DNA of 6,470 nucleotides from Oscillospiraceae bacterium (GTDB taxonomy: Bacteria > Bacillota > Clostridia > Oscillospirales > Ruminococcaceae): assembly GCA_031260615.1 (NCBI GenBank), contig JAISLG010000158.1, forward strand, positions 1 to 6,470, written 5' to 3'. Shown here in pieces: positions 5,110 through 6,470 of the stretch; the stretch's first letter is position 1; the number at the start of each line of letters is the position of its first letter. Made by a program: the position numbers and the translations under genes. A model generated the notes under the pieces. That model was not told the origin of the DNA, searched no databases, and saw only the letters and a list, made by a program, of their open reading frames with translations.

Positions 5110-6470
5110 TTATACCCTGTCAAGCCCGATTACCATTACCGTGCGGTCGTCACGCGCACCTGTATCCGCACACAGACTACGCGCAATATTGTCGGGTGAT
5201 GTCGGTATTGTAAGCGTTTTCGCGGCGGTTGCGTCGTCGAGTTCAACGCCATCGGAACGCATAAATATTTTGTCGCGGTTGCCAAGTACAAAATGCGTTT
5301 CGCGGAATACCGCGTTTTCTGATATGCCGAGCGGCAATCCGCCATTCCCCGATATTTTTACCGCGCGGCGACCGCATTTTACGAAACTGTCCGCCGCACC
5401 GCACTTTATTATAAGCGTTTCGCCGTTCTTCAAATCTACTTGGCACAAGTCAAGCGTTGCGAATGTTTCCGAACGTGACTTCACTATCATTGCCGAATTT
5501 ATGATTTCTATCGCGTTTTTTACGGGTATCCCACCTTTCAGAAATTTTTCGAGTAATGTAACGCAAAATGCCGCATCTACTCTTGCGCGTTCACCTGTCC
5601 CCATTCCGTCCGATATTACCGCAACATATCGACCCGCCGAGTCCGTAAATTCCGTGCAACAATCGCCTGAAACTGTGTTTGCCGCCGCTTGCGCCGCACC
5701 CGATGTTACGCGGAGTTTCGCCTTGCCGTAAGTCGGCGTGTCGGGTTCAAAATCGAGCGCGGATAATGTGTTTATAAATATCTCGCGCGATATGCTGAGG
5801 TTCCGTGCCTTGCTTTCCTCCGATGCGCGGAGTGCAAATGTGTCGTTGATAACACGGATTACTTTGTCCGCGTCCGTGCAAAATGGGATTACGCTTTCGG
5901 GTACGTCTGCACTCTCGGCGCGCCCCCCCTCCCTCATTTTCGCGACAACCGCCGTCACCATATCCGCCATTGCACGTCCGCCAAAACACTCCGCAAATCG
6001 AACACACCCACCACTCTCACAGTGCTCAGACAATTCCTTTATAATCGCAGACTCGATTGGTGCTTGCGCCTTGTCCTCGTTGCGCTGTAATACCCCCGAT
6101 GTTTTTTCAATTATGTCGGCGATTTCTGAAAATGATATGTTTGAAAGTTTGAAATTTTTTGCCGTTTTCAGTGCATTTGTCCGTGCAAGGTTTATCGGCT
6201 TATTGACGGTTATATTAAACTTTGGTATAATTGTATTTGTCGCGACCGCCGCCGCACACGAGATTAGTAATTTGTGTGTGCCCGTGTCCGACCCCGTAAT
6301 TGCCTCGCCGATACAAATAAAGAATATGAACGCCGAGCCCGTTTTAAGCCGCGCCATAATAGTTTCGGCTTTGTTACCCATTAACATCATACAACCCGAT
6401 GCGATAAGTATCGGTAAAGTTTTGGTTTCGGGCGATGCAAGGAGCATTACTGTGTAACTGAACGCACCCA
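5110..6470 (-). CDS. spoIIE: SpoIIE-family PP2C serine phosphatase (C-terminal part, 5' end beyond window)
   Basis: The frame stays open to the right edge, so the Met encoded at 6447-6445 is probably internal. Numbering here starts from that Met (445 residues remain). Hydrophobic segments around 11-24, 36-50 and 59-75, plus more upstream, look like the last membrane helices of SpoIIE, which carries about ten. A central soluble region follows with cysteines 143, 148, 154 and 190. The C-terminal PP2C domain (about 240-445) has the metal-binding aspartates expected of the family: Asp280 in VISDGMGTGE, Asp399 in RSDGVELD and Asp433/434 in ARDDRTVMVI. SGNGGLPLGI (366-375) is also family-like. In Bacillus, SpoIIE dephosphorylates SpoIIAA at the sporulation septum to free sigma-F and also contacts FtsZ. 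The same role is inferred here. An RsbU-like regulator is less likely because of the membrane part. Roughly 350 residues are missing if length is typical. It converges on cheB and is probably unrelated to the chemotaxis operon. Confidence 0.85.
   Translation of the reverse strand, partial: GAFSYTVMLLASPETKTLPILIASGCMMLMGNKAETIMARLKTGSAFIFFICIGEAITGSDTGTHKLLISCAAAVATNTIIPKFNITVNKPINLARTNALKTAKNFKLSNISFSEIADIIEKTSGVLQRNEDKAQAPIESAIIKELSEHCESGGCVRFAECFGGRAMADMVTAVVAKMREGGRAESADVPESVIPFCTDADKVIRVINDTFALRASEESKARNLSISREIFINTLSALDFEPDTPTYGKAKLRVTSGAAQAAANTVSGDCCTEFTDSAGRYVAVISDGMGTGERARVDAAFCVTLLEKFLKGGIPVKNAIEIINSAMIVKSRSETFATLDLCQVDLKNGETLIIKCGAADSFVKCGRRAVKISGNGGLPLGISENAVFRETHFVLGNRDKIFMRSDGVELDDATAAKTLTIPTSPDNIARSLCADTGARDDRTVMVIGLDRV

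Noticed and set aside
5090..6457. Two long + strand open frames (5090-5731 and 5738-6457) opposite the spoIIE-like gene
   Set aside because: The - strand frame carries intact PP2C motifs. The + strand products are low-complexity Ser/Ala/Arg-rich shadows without ribosome-binding sites.

Overview
The window carries a compact chemotaxis core operon on the + strand, cheA-cheW-cheR-cheB (about 317-5048). It is flanked by two partial genes on the - strand. At the left edge (1-147) is the N-terminus of a small protein that looks like an SCP2 sterol-carrier-type domain protein. At the right edge (5110-6470) is the C-terminal part of a SpoIIE-family PP2C phosphatase, whose N-terminus lies beyond the window.

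The likely host is an endospore-forming or spore-ancestral Firmicute of class Clostridia. The evidence is a SpoIIE-type protein (membrane segments, a cysteine-bearing central region and a C-terminal PP2C domain) in the same stretch as chemotaxis proteins with clostridial-looking motifs. These include CheA HTVKGSSAMMGF, CheA RNCMDHGIE and CheB GHCPSVDVMF. Ribosome-binding sites are purine-rich and mostly well placed. This assignment is inferred from protein character, not from a marker gene.

Layout: 1-147 is the partial - strand gene. 148-316 is a divergent AT-rich intergenic region with a candidate cheA promoter and both genes' Shine-Dalgarno sequences. 317-2467 is cheA, 2516-3031 cheW, 3116-3943 cheR and 3978-5048 cheB. 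A candidate internal promoter overlaps the cheW stop codon and may give cheR-cheB extra transcription. At 5065-5097 a 10-bp stem with an A-tract on one side and a T-tract on the other forms a bidirectional terminator between the convergent cheB and spoIIE-like genes. No gene-free stretch exceeds about 170 bases, and no RNA genes, CRISPR, insertion sequences or repeats were seen.

How the genes work together: CheW couples chemoreceptors to the histidine kinase CheA. CheA phosphorylates CheY (not present here) and CheB. CheR adds methyl groups to receptor glutamates, and phosphorylated CheB removes them, giving adaptation. Receptors, CheY, CheC, CheD and flagellar genes are absent, so they must be encoded elsewhere. 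The SpoIIE-like phosphatase is expected to act in sporulation and only shares the terminator with the chemotaxis operon. All catalytic residues I could check are intact. I see no clearly new system here; the findings below are modest.
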